A stretch of DNA of 64,000 nucleotides from Pleurocapsa sp. PCC 7327 (GTDB lineage Bacteria > Cyanobacteriota > Cyanobacteriia > Cyanobacteriales > Microcystaceae): assembly GCF_000317025.1 (NCBI RefSeq), contig NC_019689.1:4635501-4699500 (forward strand), written 5' to 3'. The notes beneath the pieces are model-generated. The model made no database searches. It saw only the letters and a program-made list of their open reading frames with translations, and was not told the DNA's origin. The position numbers and the translations under genes are program-made. Positions 33,689 to 43,287 of the stretch are shown in pieces. Within the stretch, counting starts at the first letter, position 1. Each line of letters starts with the position of its first letter.

Positions 33689-34336
33689 ATGAAGAATTCC
33701 GCTTATGTTAATACTGGCAACGCCTGGGACTTGGATCTTTTCAAGCCCCAACCGACACAGGACAGCGAGTTTCTCAAACTGCTGGGTTTTCTTCCTGGAC
33801 TTAAAGAAATCCTGATGTTACGCCAAGTGCATGCCCTAGAACATGCTACCGTTTGGATTTTAAGCGAGACAAGTCAGCTTGGGGAGGAACAAGGTCCAGA
33901 AAATTCTCATCCGCAGGATAACGAAACCTTGGGCGGCTTGTCTACCGACCGGGGATTTTATCTCTACGGTCAAGTCAACCAGTTAGACTTACAGCGAGCC
34001 GTCCGCATCGCTCTTCAAAAACTTCAAGGGGGCGAATGGGATTTAGCAGTACACCCTCGCTGTGGGACTAATCTTTCAGTCTCAATGCTTTTAACGGCAG
34101 GATTAGCGTTGGGCGCTCACTTCCTTTTGCCGAGAGGTCCAATCGAACAACTAATCGGGTTAGGTCTAGCCGCTACCGTAGCGACTCAATTAGCCCCCGA
34201 TTTAGGACTCACCGTTCAAAAGTATCTGACTACCGCGATTCCCTTTAATCTGAAGCTAACCGATATATCAGCAACCAAAGACCTCTGGGGACGTTCTGCC
34301 TATTTTGTTGCAGTACAATGGCAAGAGCCGCAATAA
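33689..34336 (+). CDS. DUF6391-type cyanobacterial protein
   Basis: 215 residues. The central block LRQVHALEHATVWIL is followed by LGGLSTDRGFYLYGQV and later HPRCGTNLSVSMLLTAGLALGAHF. Two hydrophobic segments in the C-terminal half suggest membrane association. The conserved His and Cys residues (HALEHAT, HPRCGTN) look like a metal site. This matches a widespread cyanobacterial family of unknown function, which I recall as DUF6391. It precedes psaE on the same strand with a gap of 145 bases. A photosynthesis-related role would be a guess. Confidence 0.78.
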   Translation: MKNSAYVNTGNAWDLDLFKPQPTQDSEFLKLLGFLPGLKEILMLRQVHALEHATVWILSETSQLGEEQGPENSHPQDNETLGGLSTDRGFYLYGQVNQLDLQRAVRIALQKLQGGEWDLAVHPRCGTNLSVSMLLTAGLALGAHFLLPRGPIEQLIGLGLAATVATQLAPDLGLTVQKYLTTAIPFNLKLTDISATKDLWGRSAYFVAVQWQEPQ

Positions 34337-34481
34337 AACTTAAACTTTTGAGTCGCTAGGGAGTTCAGATCCAGTAGTACGCTTTTATAGAAGAAAAGAA
34401 AAATCTAGGTGCCTGTCCTTCTCAAGGATAAGGTACTAGCAATCTTGAATTGGATACCGATATATCAAGGAAAACAAACTT

Positions 34482-34715
34482 ATGGCAATCGAACGTGGAG
34501 CAAAAGTTAGAATTCTTCGCAAAGAATCCTATTGGTACGGAGATGTAGGCACTGTCGCCAGCGTTGAAAAAGGCGGCATTATTTATCCTTACATCGTTCG
34601 CTTTGATAAGGTCAACTACACTGGGTTTAGCGGCAACGCTAGCGGGGTAAATACTAATAACTTTGCCGAACACGAACTTGAAGTAGTTGCAGCTCCTGCG
34701 AAGAAGGCCAAATAA
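34482..34715 (+). CDS. psaE: Photosystem I reaction center subunit IV (PsaE)
   Basis: 77 residues. PsaE is a small SH3-like protein on the stromal side of photosystem I, which helps dock ferredoxin and supports cyclic electron flow. The sequence [43 protein letters not shown] and [10 protein letters not shown] is diagnostic, with an Ala/Lys-rich C-terminal tail. AAGGAAAAC just upstream of ATG can act as ribosome-binding site. Downstream, GGTTGAGG (34725-34732) can pair with CCTCAACC (34754-34761). mutM follows 120 bases later, an adjacency found in several cyanobacteria. Confidence 0.97.
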   Translation: MAIERGAKVRILRKESYWYGDVGTVASVEKGGIIYPYIVRFDKVNYTGFSGNASGVNTNNFAEHELEVVAAPAKKAK

Positions 34716-34835
34716 AGTGACTATGGTTGAGGTTGGGAGCCAAATTTCCTTGCCCTCAACCAACCGCTTAGTAGAAGAGGGTATTGCAACACCCCCTTAA
34801 CCTATTCCTGCGTTAACGAGCGAACGGACTTAATC

Positions 34836-35684
34836 GTGCCAGAACTGCCCGAAGTAGAAACCGTCTGTCGGGATCTCAATCAACTGACCCAAAAGCAAGT
34901 TATTTGGGGTGGGGAAGTATTACTCAAGCGTACTCTTGCCTACCCTCTTTCTACGTCGGAATTTTGCCAAAACATTGTAGGAACTAAGATCGCTTGCTGG
35001 CAGCGACGCGGTAAATATTTGTTGGCTCAACTGACGAACGCTTCATCAGAAAGTGCTGGTTGGTTGGGCATTCACCTGCGCATGACCGGTCAACTGTTGT
35101 GGTTGGAGCGCGATCGCCCTTTGCAAAAACACGTGCGCATTCGCCTGTTTATGGAAGGCGATCGCGAGTTGCGTTTTGTCGATACGCGGACGTTCGGTAA
35201 GATTTGGTGGGTGCCGCCAAAAGAGTCGCCAGAAAGGATTATTACGGGTTTGAAAAAATTGGGTGTCGAACCGCTTTCTCCCGATTTTTCTTGGCAATAC
35301 CTCCAACAAAAGCTGCAAAATAGCTGTCGTCCGATTAAAATCTTTTTGCTCGATCAGAAAATTATCGCAGGCATTGGCAATATTTATGCCGACGAAGCTT
35401 TGTTTAAAAGTCAGATTAGACCAACTGCGATCGCACGAGATCTAACCCCAGAACAAATCGAACGCTTGCGACTGGCAATTATTGAAGTTTTGCAAACAGC
35501 TATTGACAAAGGCGGCACGACCTTTAGCAATTTTCGAAATGTCAAGGGAATTAATGGCAACTATGGCGGCGTCGCTTGGGTTTATGGTCGTGGCAACCAA
35601 CCTTGTCGTCTCTGCGCAACTGCGATCGCGCGAGTGAAATTAGGCGGTCGTTCTACTCATTTTTGTCCTCAATGTCAACAGTAG
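34836..35684 (+). CDS. mutM: Formamidopyrimidine-DNA glycosylase
   Basis: 282 residues. The enzyme removes oxidised purines such as 8-oxoguanine and cuts the resulting abasic site. The N-terminal PELPEVETV provides the catalytic Pro and Glu, RRGKYLL the conserved Lys, and the C-terminal zinc finger is CRLCATAIARVKLGGRSTHFCPQC. GIGNIYADEALF is the helix-two-turn-helix region. The start codon is GTG at 34836, fixed because the Pro must be exposed after Met removal. It lies between psaE and the DUF3119 gene, all on the plus strand. Confidence 0.96.
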   Translation: MPELPEVETVCRDLNQLTQKQVIWGGEVLLKRTLAYPLSTSEFCQNIVGTKIACWQRRGKYLLAQLTNASSESAGWLGIHLRMTGQLLWLERDRPLQKHVRIRLFMEGDRELRFVDTRTFGKIWWVPPKESPERIITGLKKLGVEPLSPDFSWQYLQQKLQNSCRPIKIFLLDQKIIAGIGNIYADEALFKSQIRPTAIARDLTPEQIERLRLAIIEVLQTAIDKGGTTFSNFRNVKGINGNYGGVAWVYGRGNQPCRLCATAIARVKLGGRSTHFCPQCQQ

Positions 35685-35787
35685 CTTGGCAGCGATCGCC
35701 AATGCCACTCCATGCCTTACTCAAGGACTTTCCGTGAGGAACTGTTAAAATAGACTGTGTTCTAGAGTAGGGTAAACTTTTCTAACC

Positions 35788-36186
35788 GTGACTTCAGTTC
35801 AACCTTCTCCGGCAACCGGACAAACTGTCGAACTGGCACCGAGCTACAAAATCCCCTTGGTGCTAATCGTAGCTGCAATTCCGATCGCTTGGATACAAAT
35901 TTGGGTAGGTTTAGTTATCTCTCTGTTTGGGCTGTTTTTAATGCTTCAGACAGCAACTATTCGACTACAATTTACGAAAACGGCGCTAGATGTCTACCGC
36001 TCTGGAAAATTAATTCGGAATTTTCCTTATGCCGAATGGCAAAATTGGAAAATTTTTTGGGATCGAGTACCAATATTATTCTATTTTAGGGAAATTAAAA
36101 GCATTCACTTTTTGCCAATTCTATTCGATCCAAAAACTCTAAAAGCTTGTCTAGAAAAATACTACCCGCTAGAAAGATCGAATTAG
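35788..36186 (+). CDS. DUF3119-family cyanobacterial membrane protein
   Basis: 132 residues from GTG at 35788. Two hydrophobic segments (about 22-58) are followed by a soluble domain with VYRSGKLIRNFPYAEWQNWKIFW and FYFREIKSIHFLPILFD, which is typical of DUF3119. The family is found in cyanobacteria and some plastids and its role is unknown. The DUF3086 gene follows 52 bases downstream; the two are often neighbours in cyanobacteria, suggesting a shared function. Confidence 0.85.
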   Translation: MTSVQPSPATGQTVELAPSYKIPLVLIVAAIPIAWIQIWVGLVISLFGLFLMLQTATIRLQFTKTALDVYRSGKLIRNFPYAEWQNWKIFWDRVPILFYFREIKSIHFLPILFDPKTLKACLEKYYPLERSN

Positions 36187-36238
36187 GAATACAGTAAAGC
36201 AGGTATAGATCGCAGAATTTTAAGAGATTATTCGATTA

Positions 36239-37435
36239 ATGAATTCAGACGAATTACCCACCCAAAAATCAGATTTAACTCCTAAGACACCAGATAAATC
36301 AAAAGAGTTTTTAGCGAAAGAAGTGGAAGCTGAAAAAATCGAATCGCAACCCGAAGCTTCGGATTTTTCTGAAGTAGAGTTTGTCGAACAAATCATAGAA
36401 GAAATCTCGCATGAATCAGCTTCGCCAGTTTTAACAGAATCGAGTCAACCCAAGGTAGAACAACTAACTCAACAAGTTGCCGACCTAGAACGCCAAAAAC
36501 AAACCCTCGAAGCAGAAATTAAAGAATTACAACAGAGAAAAGCTCAAATGCTTTCCGAACAGATCGCCGAAACCCAAGAAACCCTGAGACGCATGGTTCA
36601 GGAAGCAATGAAAGAACTCGAAGGACGCAAACAAGCTCTAGAAATCTCAATCGAGCAACTCGAACGCCGTAGAGATCGCATTCGCGAAGAAATGCGTACC
36701 AGTTTTGCCGGAGTATCCCAAGATCTAGCGATTCGAGTACAAGGATTTAAAGATTACTTAGTCGGTAGTTTGCAAGATTTAGCGGCGGCAGCAGAACAGT
36801 TAGAATTACCCGCCTTTGAGAAATGGGAAAAACCAACAGAGACAGCGGCAAGACCCGAACCTCCCTCTGAAGAATCCCTCGCACCGCAATTTGCCCAACA
36901 GAGATTTCAAGATCGAACCAGAGAAATTCAAAGAATTTTAGAACAATATCGCACTCGTCCCGACTATTACGGTCCTCCTTGGCAATTGCGACGTACCTTT
37001 GAACCAATTCACGCCGAACGAGTACAAAACTGGTTTTTCTCTCAAGGCGGACGAGGAGCAATTCGCAGTATGGGCAGCCGCTTGCAAAATATCCTGATTG
37101 CTTCGGCAATAATTTCAGTATTGCACAGGATTTATGGCGATCGCTCTCGAACGCTGGTACTGGCAAATACTCCCGAACGATTGGGAGAATGGCGGCGGGG
37201 ACTGCAAGACTGCTTGGGAATCTCTCGCAGCGATTTTGGACCAGAACGCGGCGTGACCCTGTTTGAGTCCGCAGAAGCGTTAGTCCAAAAAGCCGAACGC
37301 CTGGTCGAGAATAAACAACTTCCCCTGGTTATTATTGACGAAACCGAAAATGAAGTGAATCTTTCTCTTCTACAGTTTCCTTTGTGGATTGCTTTTGTTG
37401 CCGATCCCCAACAAATGTCTAGCTACACGTATTAG
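36239..37435 (+). CDS. DUF3086-family cyanobacterial protein
   Basis: 398 residues. The N-terminal 60 residues are acidic. Residues about 65-150 form a coiled coil (QQVADLERQKQTLEAEI and neighbours). The C-terminal 180 residues carry the DUF3086 core: RPDYYGPPWQLRRTFEPIHAERV, WFFSQGGRGAIRSMGSRLQN and the ending LPLVIIDETENEVNLSLLQFPLWIAFVADP. No membrane segment is seen. The function of the family is unknown; the C-terminal part looks like a globular ligand- or nucleic-acid-associated domain. It follows DUF3119, and 148 bases separate it from the polysaccharide locus. Confidence 0.88.
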   Translation: MNSDELPTQKSDLTPKTPDKSKEFLAKEVEAEKIESQPEASDFSEVEFVEQIIEEISHESASPVLTESSQPKVEQLTQQVADLERQKQTLEAEIKELQQRKAQMLSEQIAETQETLRRMVQEAMKELEGRKQALEISIEQLERRRDRIREEMRTSFAGVSQDLAIRVQGFKDYLVGSLQDLAAAAEQLELPAFEKWEKPTETAARPEPPSEESLAPQFAQQRFQDRTREIQRILEQYRTRPDYYGPPWQLRRTFEPIHAERVQNWFFSQGGRGAIRSMGSRLQNILIASAIISVLHRIYGDRSRTLVLANTPERLGEWRRGLQDCLGISRSDFGPERGVTLFESAEALVQKAERLVENKQLPLVIIDETENEVNLSLLQFPLWIAFVADPQQMSSYTY

Positions 37436-37583
37436 GTAGGATTAGTGGTTAGTTGTTAGTTTAATTGCTAAATCCATTGTCAGTGCCACTCAATTGACTG
37501 AAAATTAACCGACTTATGTTTTAAACTAACCTTCAACCGCTATGACAGCTAGAGTCTATGAAGATTGAGGGATTATCTAAAAC

Positions 37584-39077
37584 ATGAGCCTAAGACAAAA
37601 GGCACTAAAAGGAGTCATTTGGTCGGCAATTCAGAATGGAGGTAGACAATTACTCAGCTTAGCCGTTTTTTTCATTCTTGCTCGTCTACTCGCTCCTGAA
37701 GCGTTTGGTTTAGTCGCTTTAGCGAGCGTCTTTATTGCTTTACTAGAAGTTTTTCTCGATCAAGGATTTTCTGCAGCCATTATTCAACGTCAGGACTTGC
37801 AGTCAGAACATCTCGATACTGCCTTCTGGACTAATCTGTTTATTGGCACCCTTATAACCTCGTCTAGCATCGCTACTGCTAGCTTAGCGGCTAGCTTTTT
37901 TAAACAACCAGAGTTAACATCGATTATCCGTTGGCTATCTGTGAGCTTTTTGCTTCGCTCTCTTTGTGCGGTGCAAGATGCTATTTTTCAGCGCAATCTT
38001 GCTTTTAAAACCTTAGCCATACGCTCGCTCGTTGCCGAAAGCATTGGCAGTTTGGTTGGCGTGACAATGGCTTTTATGGAGTTTGGCGTTTGGAGTTTGG
38101 TCACTCGGCAATTAGTTAGCGATGTTGTTCAAGTTTTGGTTCTTTGGTGGGCAAGCGATTGGCGACCTAAATTTAAATTTTCCCAAAAGCATTTTCAAAA
38201 TCTTTTTTCTTTTGGCATCAATATCGTTGGGATTAATTTACTGCTATTTTTTAATAAAAGAACTGACGATTTTTTAATTGGTTATTTTCTCGGTCCCATT
38301 CCTTTGGGATACTATGCGATCGCTTATCAGGTCTTTACTATCATTACGCAATTGTTGTCTTATGTAACTGGTTCGCCTGTAGCGAGGTCTCTATTTTCTA
38401 GATTACAGCAAGAGCCAGAACGTTTGCGACAAGCTTTTTATACAGTAACTCGCGTTGCTAGTCTAATTGCTATTCCGACTTGTATAGGCGTAACGCTGCT
38501 TGCTCCTGAGCTAGTCAAAGTTTTGTTTGGAACTCAGTGGACGAAGAGTATTCCCGTCATACAAATTCTTTCCTTTGTTAGCGTAGTCAATTCCATCGGC
38601 AGCTTTAGCAACATTGTGATTCAAGCTTGTGGCAAACCTTCCTGGAATTTGTTATTAGGACTAATCAATACTCCTGCGAATCTAATTGCTTTTTCCGTAG
38701 CTGTACGCTGGGGTATTGTAGCAGTCGCTTTAGCTTTTGCCATTCGTGCCTATCTATTTTTCCCTATTCCTTTATTCTGCGTGCGCCAGCTAATTGACAT
38801 TAAACCACTCGTCTATTTTCGTCAGTTTCTTGTTCCATCAGTAGCTTCATTAATAATGGCTGCTACTATATTTGTAGCTCAATATGCTTTGAGAAATTTG
38901 TTAAACAATTCTTTGCTGTTAGGTATTTGTATAGTTTTAGGGATGTCGATTTATTTAATAACAACTTGGCTAATCTCACCCAATCTTATTAGAGAAGTTT
39001 TTAAAATTGCCAACATTCATAAATTTTTTCCAAAAAGAGTAACCCCGAATAAAAATTCGGTAATTTTCAGAAAATAA
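37584..39077 (+). CDS. MOP-superfamily lipopolysaccharide flippase (WzxC-like)
   Basis: 497 residues with about fourteen hydrophobic segments. The N-terminal SLRQKALKGVIWSAIQNGGRQ and LARLLAPEAFGLVALASVF are typical of WzxC/TuaB-type exporters, as is DAIFQRNLAFKTLAIRSL. Such proteins flip lipid-linked repeat units or move polysaccharide across the inner membrane. It is the first gene of the first polysaccharide block and is followed after 16 bases by a GT2 gene. A second, unrelated-looking flippase opens the second block, so two glycans or two lipid-linked substrates may be handled. Substrate unknown. Confidence 0.9.
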   Translation: MSLRQKALKGVIWSAIQNGGRQLLSLAVFFILARLLAPEAFGLVALASVFIALLEVFLDQGFSAAIIQRQDLQSEHLDTAFWTNLFIGTLITSSSIATASLAASFFKQPELTSIIRWLSVSFLLRSLCAVQDAIFQRNLAFKTLAIRSLVAESIGSLVGVTMAFMEFGVWSLVTRQLVSDVVQVLVLWWASDWRPKFKFSQKHFQNLFSFGINIVGINLLLFFNKRTDDFLIGYFLGPIPLGYYAIAYQVFTIITQLLSYVTGSPVARSLFSRLQQEPERLRQAFYTVTRVASLIAIPTCIGVTLLAPELVKVLFGTQWTKSIPVIQILSFVSVVNSIGSFSNIVIQACGKPSWNLLLGLINTPANLIAFSVAVRWGIVAVALAFAIRAYLFFPIPLFCVRQLIDIKPLVYFRQFLVPSVASLIMAATIFVAQYALRNLLNNSLLLGICIVLGMSIYLITTWLISPNLIREVFKIANIHKFFPKRVTPNKNSVIFRK

Positions 39078-39093
39078 TATCGCTAAAGTAGTT

Positions 39094-39903
39094 ATGACAG
39101 TCAATTTAACTATCGGTATTATTACTTGTGGTAGACCCGATCGCATTAGTAAATGCCTCAATAGTATTAGCAAATATACTGATTTGGCTCATTCAATTTT
39201 GGTTGTAGACAGTAAAATCACTAGCGAAAACTTAGAAATTTATCAAGGCTTTCCAAACATCACAAGTATTACTTTTGAGTCTCCTATTAGTCCTGCTGCT
39301 GCTAGAGCGATCGTTGCTCAAAATGTATCTACTCCATATATTTTATTTTTGGATGATGATATTCAAATCATGCAGGGCACTGTATCAAAAATGGTTGAAT
39401 ACTTAGACAAAAATTTAGAGGTCGATATTGTAGGAGGAGCCTGGCTAGAAAGAGGGAAATATCGAGAAATAGGGCAATTCTTTAATTTGGGAACGGTAGG
39501 CGATCGCCCGATTATTTACAAAAGCTTTTTAAGTCTGAATGAAGCTATAAAATTAAACCTAAGTAGCGTGCGAGTGGATGGCGTACAAGCTACATTTTTA
39601 GCTAGAAAAAAAATTTTCGATCGCGTTCAATTCGATCCTAGATATGGCTTTTATTTTGAATTGTTTGACTTTTTTTTACAATGCAAGCAGCAAAATATTT
39701 ATTTAAAAGCTTTACCCGATGTTATTTTTGAACATAATCCCACTACTTACCGCATTCCTACTTTAAGACAAACCAGCGATAGCGAAAGCGATCGACAAAA
39801 ATTCATTGATAAATGGGGAATTTATCCAATTGGTTCGTTAGGAGGAAGATTAGTAAAACTTTCTGAACCCCAAAAATTTCGCTTATTTCACTTTTTCAAA
39901 TAA
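39094..39903 (+). CDS. GT2-family glycosyltransferase
   Basis: 269 residues. GT-A fold with TIGIITCGRPDRISKCLNSI at the N-terminus, LVVDSK in place of the first nucleotide-binding acidic motif, and LFLDDDIQIM as the metal-binding DxD segment. VGGAWLERG and FYFELFDFFLQC follow the order seen in GT2 enzymes with an ED-like catalytic acid region. There is no membrane segment, so it is cytoplasmic or peripheral. It lies 16 bases after the flippase and 7 bases before the sulfotransferase gene. Confidence 0.85.
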   Translation: MTVNLTIGIITCGRPDRISKCLNSISKYTDLAHSILVVDSKITSENLEIYQGFPNITSITFESPISPAAARAIVAQNVSTPYILFLDDDIQIMQGTVSKMVEYLDKNLEVDIVGGAWLERGKYREIGQFFNLGTVGDRPIIYKSFLSLNEAIKLNLSSVRVDGVQATFLARKKIFDRVQFDPRYGFYFELFDFFLQCKQQNIYLKALPDVIFEHNPTTYRIPTLRQTSDSESDRQKFIDKWGIYPIGSLGGRLVKLSEPQKFRLFHFFK

Positions 39904-39910
39904 AGAAAAG

Positions 39911-40867
39911 ATGGAGACAAATACTAAAAGTCCTATTTTTATCGTTGGCTGTCCTCGTTCGGGAACGACGTTGCTTCAGCAGATGTTAGATGCTCATCCC
40001 GATATTGCGATCGCGCCTGAAACACATTTTATTCGTAACTTTTATCTCAAGCGAGAAACCTATGGAGATTTAACTCAAGATGTTAATTACTGTCGATTAA
40101 TTGAAGATATTGTAGCGCTGCCTGTATTTCTAGAAATGGGACTCAACGCCGAGTATTTTCGCGAAGCGGCATGGAAAATTGAAAGAAGTTATGCAGCCAT
40201 TTTCAATCTGATATTACAGCAATTTGCTTATACCAAAAACGCTCGAATAGTTGGTGAAAAAACGCCAAATCATTTACTATACATGTCAATATTAGAGCAA
40301 TTTTTCCCTACTGCCCGATTTATTCACATAATCCGAGATCCACGTGCAGTCATCAACTCTTGGCGAAAAGTTCCTTGGTCTAATGGCAGCTTGCACGAAG
40401 ATGCGGAAGTTTGGCGACGCTATATGGCAACAGCTCGACTTTCGCCGCCTTCTCAAGCTCCGATACTAACTCTACACTACGAGCAATTGGTATTAAATCC
40501 TGAAATGAGCCTGCGTTCTGTTTGTGATTTTTTAGGTTTGCCCTTCGAGCGAGTAATGTTGTCGTATCATCTACTTCTATCCCAAACTATCAATACAGTA
40601 CGAGAACCCTGGAAAAATCAAGCAACTCAGTCAATCAGTCAAAAATCTCTAGATCTTTGGAAAAAAGAGCTATCGCCGTCTATGGTAGCCGAAATTGAAG
40701 CGGTTGTTTGGTCAGAAATGAAACTTTTCGGATATCAAACACAAACCCCGCTACTACAAATTCTAATCAAGTCCATACCAAACCAGACAAAACGTAACTT
40801 CAGGCAGATTAAAAATCGCTTGTTTCAAAGCATTCAAACTCGCTTAAAAACGATCGCAACAGATTAA
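39911..40867 (+). CDS. PAPS-dependent sulfotransferase
   Basis: 318 residues. The 5'-phosphosulfate loop is IVGCPRSGTTLLQQML (residues 11-26), with the conserved Arg-Ser-Gly-Thr core, and the 3'-phosphate segment is IIRDPRAVINSWRKVPW. GEKTPNHL and DFLGLPFE complete the usual pattern. The enzyme would transfer sulfate from PAPS to a sugar hydroxyl. Its place in the locus suggests a sulfated polysaccharide, a known feature of cyanobacterial extracellular polymers. It is cotranscribed with its neighbours, with gaps of 7 and 4 bases. A sulfated lipid is an alternative product. Confidence 0.9.
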   Translation: METNTKSPIFIVGCPRSGTTLLQQMLDAHPDIAIAPETHFIRNFYLKRETYGDLTQDVNYCRLIEDIVALPVFLEMGLNAEYFREAAWKIERSYAAIFNLILQQFAYTKNARIVGEKTPNHLLYMSILEQFFPTARFIHIIRDPRAVINSWRKVPWSNGSLHEDAEVWRRYMATARLSPPSQAPILTLHYEQLVLNPEMSLRSVCDFLGLPFERVMLSYHLLLSQTINTVREPWKNQATQSISQKSLDLWKKELSPSMVAEIEAVVWSEMKLFGYQTQTPLLQILIKSIPNQTKRNFRQIKNRLFQSIQTRLKTIATD

Positions 40868-40871
40868 ACGG

Positions 40872-42149
40872 ATGAAGATTGGCTATTTGCAGATTGGCTC
40901 TTCTGAGCACGGGGTTTGCCGCTACGGCAAGTTACTGGCACGAGAAGCTCAAAAGCGAAAAAATTTAAATGTTACTGAAGTCAACATTACCTTAAAAAGA
41001 GACTGGAAACACAATCGTGCCATCCTTACTGATGCTGCCAAGCAACTTTCAGCAGCAGATGTCGTTCATTTTCAATATAGTCTTGGTAACAATAAAAATC
41101 TTTGGGGTCAAAGTTGGTTAAAGTTATATTCTCTTTGGGTGTTTGTCAGCCTTTGTTCTAGTCCCTTAGTCGTGACACTCCACGATATTTATCCTCTCCC
41201 TTCTTTTAGTACAGAAGCATTTAACTTTATCAATCGTTGGTTTCAACCTACTGTTTCAACTACAACCCAAAAAAACACCGTTGCATCTTCTGTCGCTTCA
41301 ACTCCCAAAAAAATAAAATTAAGCAATCCTATCTCCAAGTTATTTGCCACGTTACGACGCATTTCCGGAGCAAATTTAGAGGCTTTTACTCTCCGTTGGC
41401 TATTGAATCGAGTAGAATTCGTTTTTGTCTGCTCGGAAGTAGAAGCACAACGACTAAAAGTAATTGTTAATAATAATAAGACTCGAATCGTGCCTATTTA
41501 TGTTGAAGAGAGGTCTATAACTATAGATCGACAAAAAGCACGCGAACTTCTGAAACTAGACAAAAATCAAAAAATCATAACATTGCTAGGATTTATTCAT
41601 CCTCGTAAAGGGCATCAGTTGATAGTCGAAGCAATGTCAAAATTACCTGCTGATGTCATAGCAATTTTTGCTGGAAGCACCAGTCCCGATCCTTATGCGC
41701 AAGCATATCTAGAACAGCTTTTTACGTTAGCAAAAGCTAGCGGAGTCCAGTGTCGTTTGCGAGTAACAGGCTATTTATCTGAGGAAGAATTAGAGTTATA
41801 TTTATTAGCTACTGACCTTGCCGTTTGTCCTTTTAAAAATCTTTCTGCCTCAGCCTCGCTGTCAACCTGGATTTCTGTGGCTCGTCCTATTCTAGCGTTT
41901 GATTTACCTCAAATAGCAGAATATAATAAGCTTGAACCAGGCGCAATTAAGACTTTTAGTCCTTACACTTCAGATGCTTTGGTCGATGCGATCGCAAACT
42001 TTCTAAATGCAAATCATGAAGAAATCGATCCGGCTGTAGATCGTCTTCGGACAAAGCTTTCCGTCGCAACGATTTTCGATCGACTTCTAACATACTACGG
42101 TAGTATGACAAACAAATACGAATCGCTCGGATCGAGTCCAAATTTGTAG
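40872..42149 (+). CDS. GT4-type glycosyltransferase
   Basis: 425 residues, GT-B fold. The N-terminal lobe has DVVHFQYSLG and PLVVTLHDIYPLP. A low-complexity insert of about 45 residues near position 130 is rich in Thr and Lys. The C-terminal lobe has IITLLGFIHPRKGHQLIVEAM, IAIFAGSTSPDPYA and LLATDLAVCPFKNLSASASLSTWISVARPILAFDLP; the E-x7-E segment is degenerate, with S residues where acidic ones are usual. The enzyme may still be active, since GT4 families vary here. It starts 4 bases after the sulfotransferase stop. Confidence 0.83.
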   Translation: MKIGYLQIGSSEHGVCRYGKLLAREAQKRKNLNVTEVNITLKRDWKHNRAILTDAAKQLSAADVVHFQYSLGNNKNLWGQSWLKLYSLWVFVSLCSSPLVVTLHDIYPLPSFSTEAFNFINRWFQPTVSTTTQKNTVASSVASTPKKIKLSNPISKLFATLRRISGANLEAFTLRWLLNRVEFVFVCSEVEAQRLKVIVNNNKTRIVPIYVEERSITIDRQKARELLKLDKNQKIITLLGFIHPRKGHQLIVEAMSKLPADVIAIFAGSTSPDPYAQAYLEQLFTLAKASGVQCRLRVTGYLSEEELELYLLATDLAVCPFKNLSASASLSTWISVARPILAFDLPQIAEYNKLEPGAIKTFSPYTSDALVDAIANFLNANHEEIDPAVDRLRTKLSVATIFDRLLTYYGSMTNKYESLGSSPNL

Positions 42150-42210
42150 AAAAAACGAGCAAAAAACTTAGCTTTGCTCGCGAATGTAAAACATAATTGG
42201 AAGAATTCTC

Positions 42211-43287
42211 ATGAAAATTTTAATTCCCGATCTTTGCGTTCCTAATACATATATTCACGACTTAGCTTTTGCCCTAGAAGAATTGGGACATGAAGTTCTT
42301 TGGAATAGCGACAATCTTTTTTTTAGTCAATGGGTGCCCGATGTTATTGTCAGTCAATGGGCAGAAGGTTATTTTCGCACTTCTTCCTTTCTCAAGGAAA
42401 TTACAAATTTACAGCCTCATCATCTAGAATTTCTAGAGAATAAGTTAAAGCAGATAAAAAAGAAAACGTTAATCCTTGCCTTCGTTCATAATGTTAAACC
42501 TAGACCTACTGGAATTCGTCAATTCGACAAGAACCTAGAGAAACTGTTCCAAATTAACTATGACAGCGCTCATGCTTTCGTACACCTTGGCAAGCAGAGC
42601 ATATCCGAATTAAGCACCTACTATCCTGAGTATATATACAAAAATAAGCCTTTACTGACGATTTCTCATGGCTTGCACGAGCAGCTCAAGCTTAACTATC
42701 TTCCGCTCGATCGACCAATTGACAAAGCCGATAGTTTTCGCATTTTTGTGCCAGGAGCGATAAGATTTTGGTCGGAATTAACTTTTTTAATTCGGGCCTT
42801 TATTAAAGCTAAAATTCCCAAAAAACAGTCGATTATTGCGGGTAACGGGTATGTTCTTGAAAGAAGTCCCCTAAAGCCTTTGCGACGTACATTGATTAAA
42901 AGTATCCCCGGAGTCTTTTTATATGGTCGTCGTCTTGATGACAAAACACTCTGTCGCGAAACCATCGCTGCCGACTTGGTAATAGCGCCTCGACTTCAAG
43001 CAACGAATTCGGGAATTCCTTATCTGGCGGCAACATTTGGTAAGCGTTGTCTTGGTCCTAATGTTGGCAATATTCCAGAAGCATTAAAGGAGCTGAATGG
43101 GATTCTTTTTGAACCAGGAGATATATCTTCACTGGCAAGAGCAATGGAAAAAGCCTATCACGAACGCGATTACTTCTCACTACCAGAGCCACCTTGTCCA
43201 TCATGGAGAGAAATTGCTCAACAGATAGAGAGTTTTATTTTCACGCTAAAAAATCGAAATTTAGTGTCAAATAAGAGTTTTAATTAA
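42211..43287 (+). CDS. GT-B glycosyltransferase-like protein
   Basis: 358 residues. The N-terminal ILIPDLCVPNTYIHDLAFALEELGHEVLW is the typical first strand and helix of a GT-B enzyme. LAFVHNVKPRP and LTISHGLHE follow in the acceptor lobe, and FRIFVPGAIRFWSELTFLIRAFI starts the donor lobe. Near the C-terminus, VIAPRLQATNSGIPYLAATFGKRCLGPNVGNIPE matches the donor-binding region, with the usual catalytic Glu not obvious. It ends the first polysaccharide block. Donor and acceptor cannot be deduced. Confidence 0.75.
   Translation: MKILIPDLCVPNTYIHDLAFALEELGHEVLWNSDNLFFSQWVPDVIVSQWAEGYFRTSSFLKEITNLQPHHLEFLENKLKQIKKKTLILAFVHNVKPRPTGIRQFDKNLEKLFQINYDSAHAFVHLGKQSISELSTYYPEYIYKNKPLLTISHGLHEQLKLNYLPLDRPIDKADSFRIFVPGAIRFWSELTFLIRAFIKAKIPKKQSIIAGNGYVLERSPLKPLRRTLIKSIPGVFLYGRRLDDKTLCRETIAADLVIAPRLQATNSGIPYLAATFGKRCLGPNVGNIPEALKELNGILFEPGDISSLARAMEKAYHERDYFSLPEPPCPSWREIAQQIESFIFTLKNRNLVSNKSFN

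Noticed and set aside
34422-34763. 113-codon minus-strand frame over psaE
   Set aside because: It is the antisense of the psaE coding sequence; the product has no family resemblance.
36747-37166. 139-codon minus-strand frame inside the DUF3086 gene
   Set aside because: It is antisense to a recognised family and has no similarity of its own.
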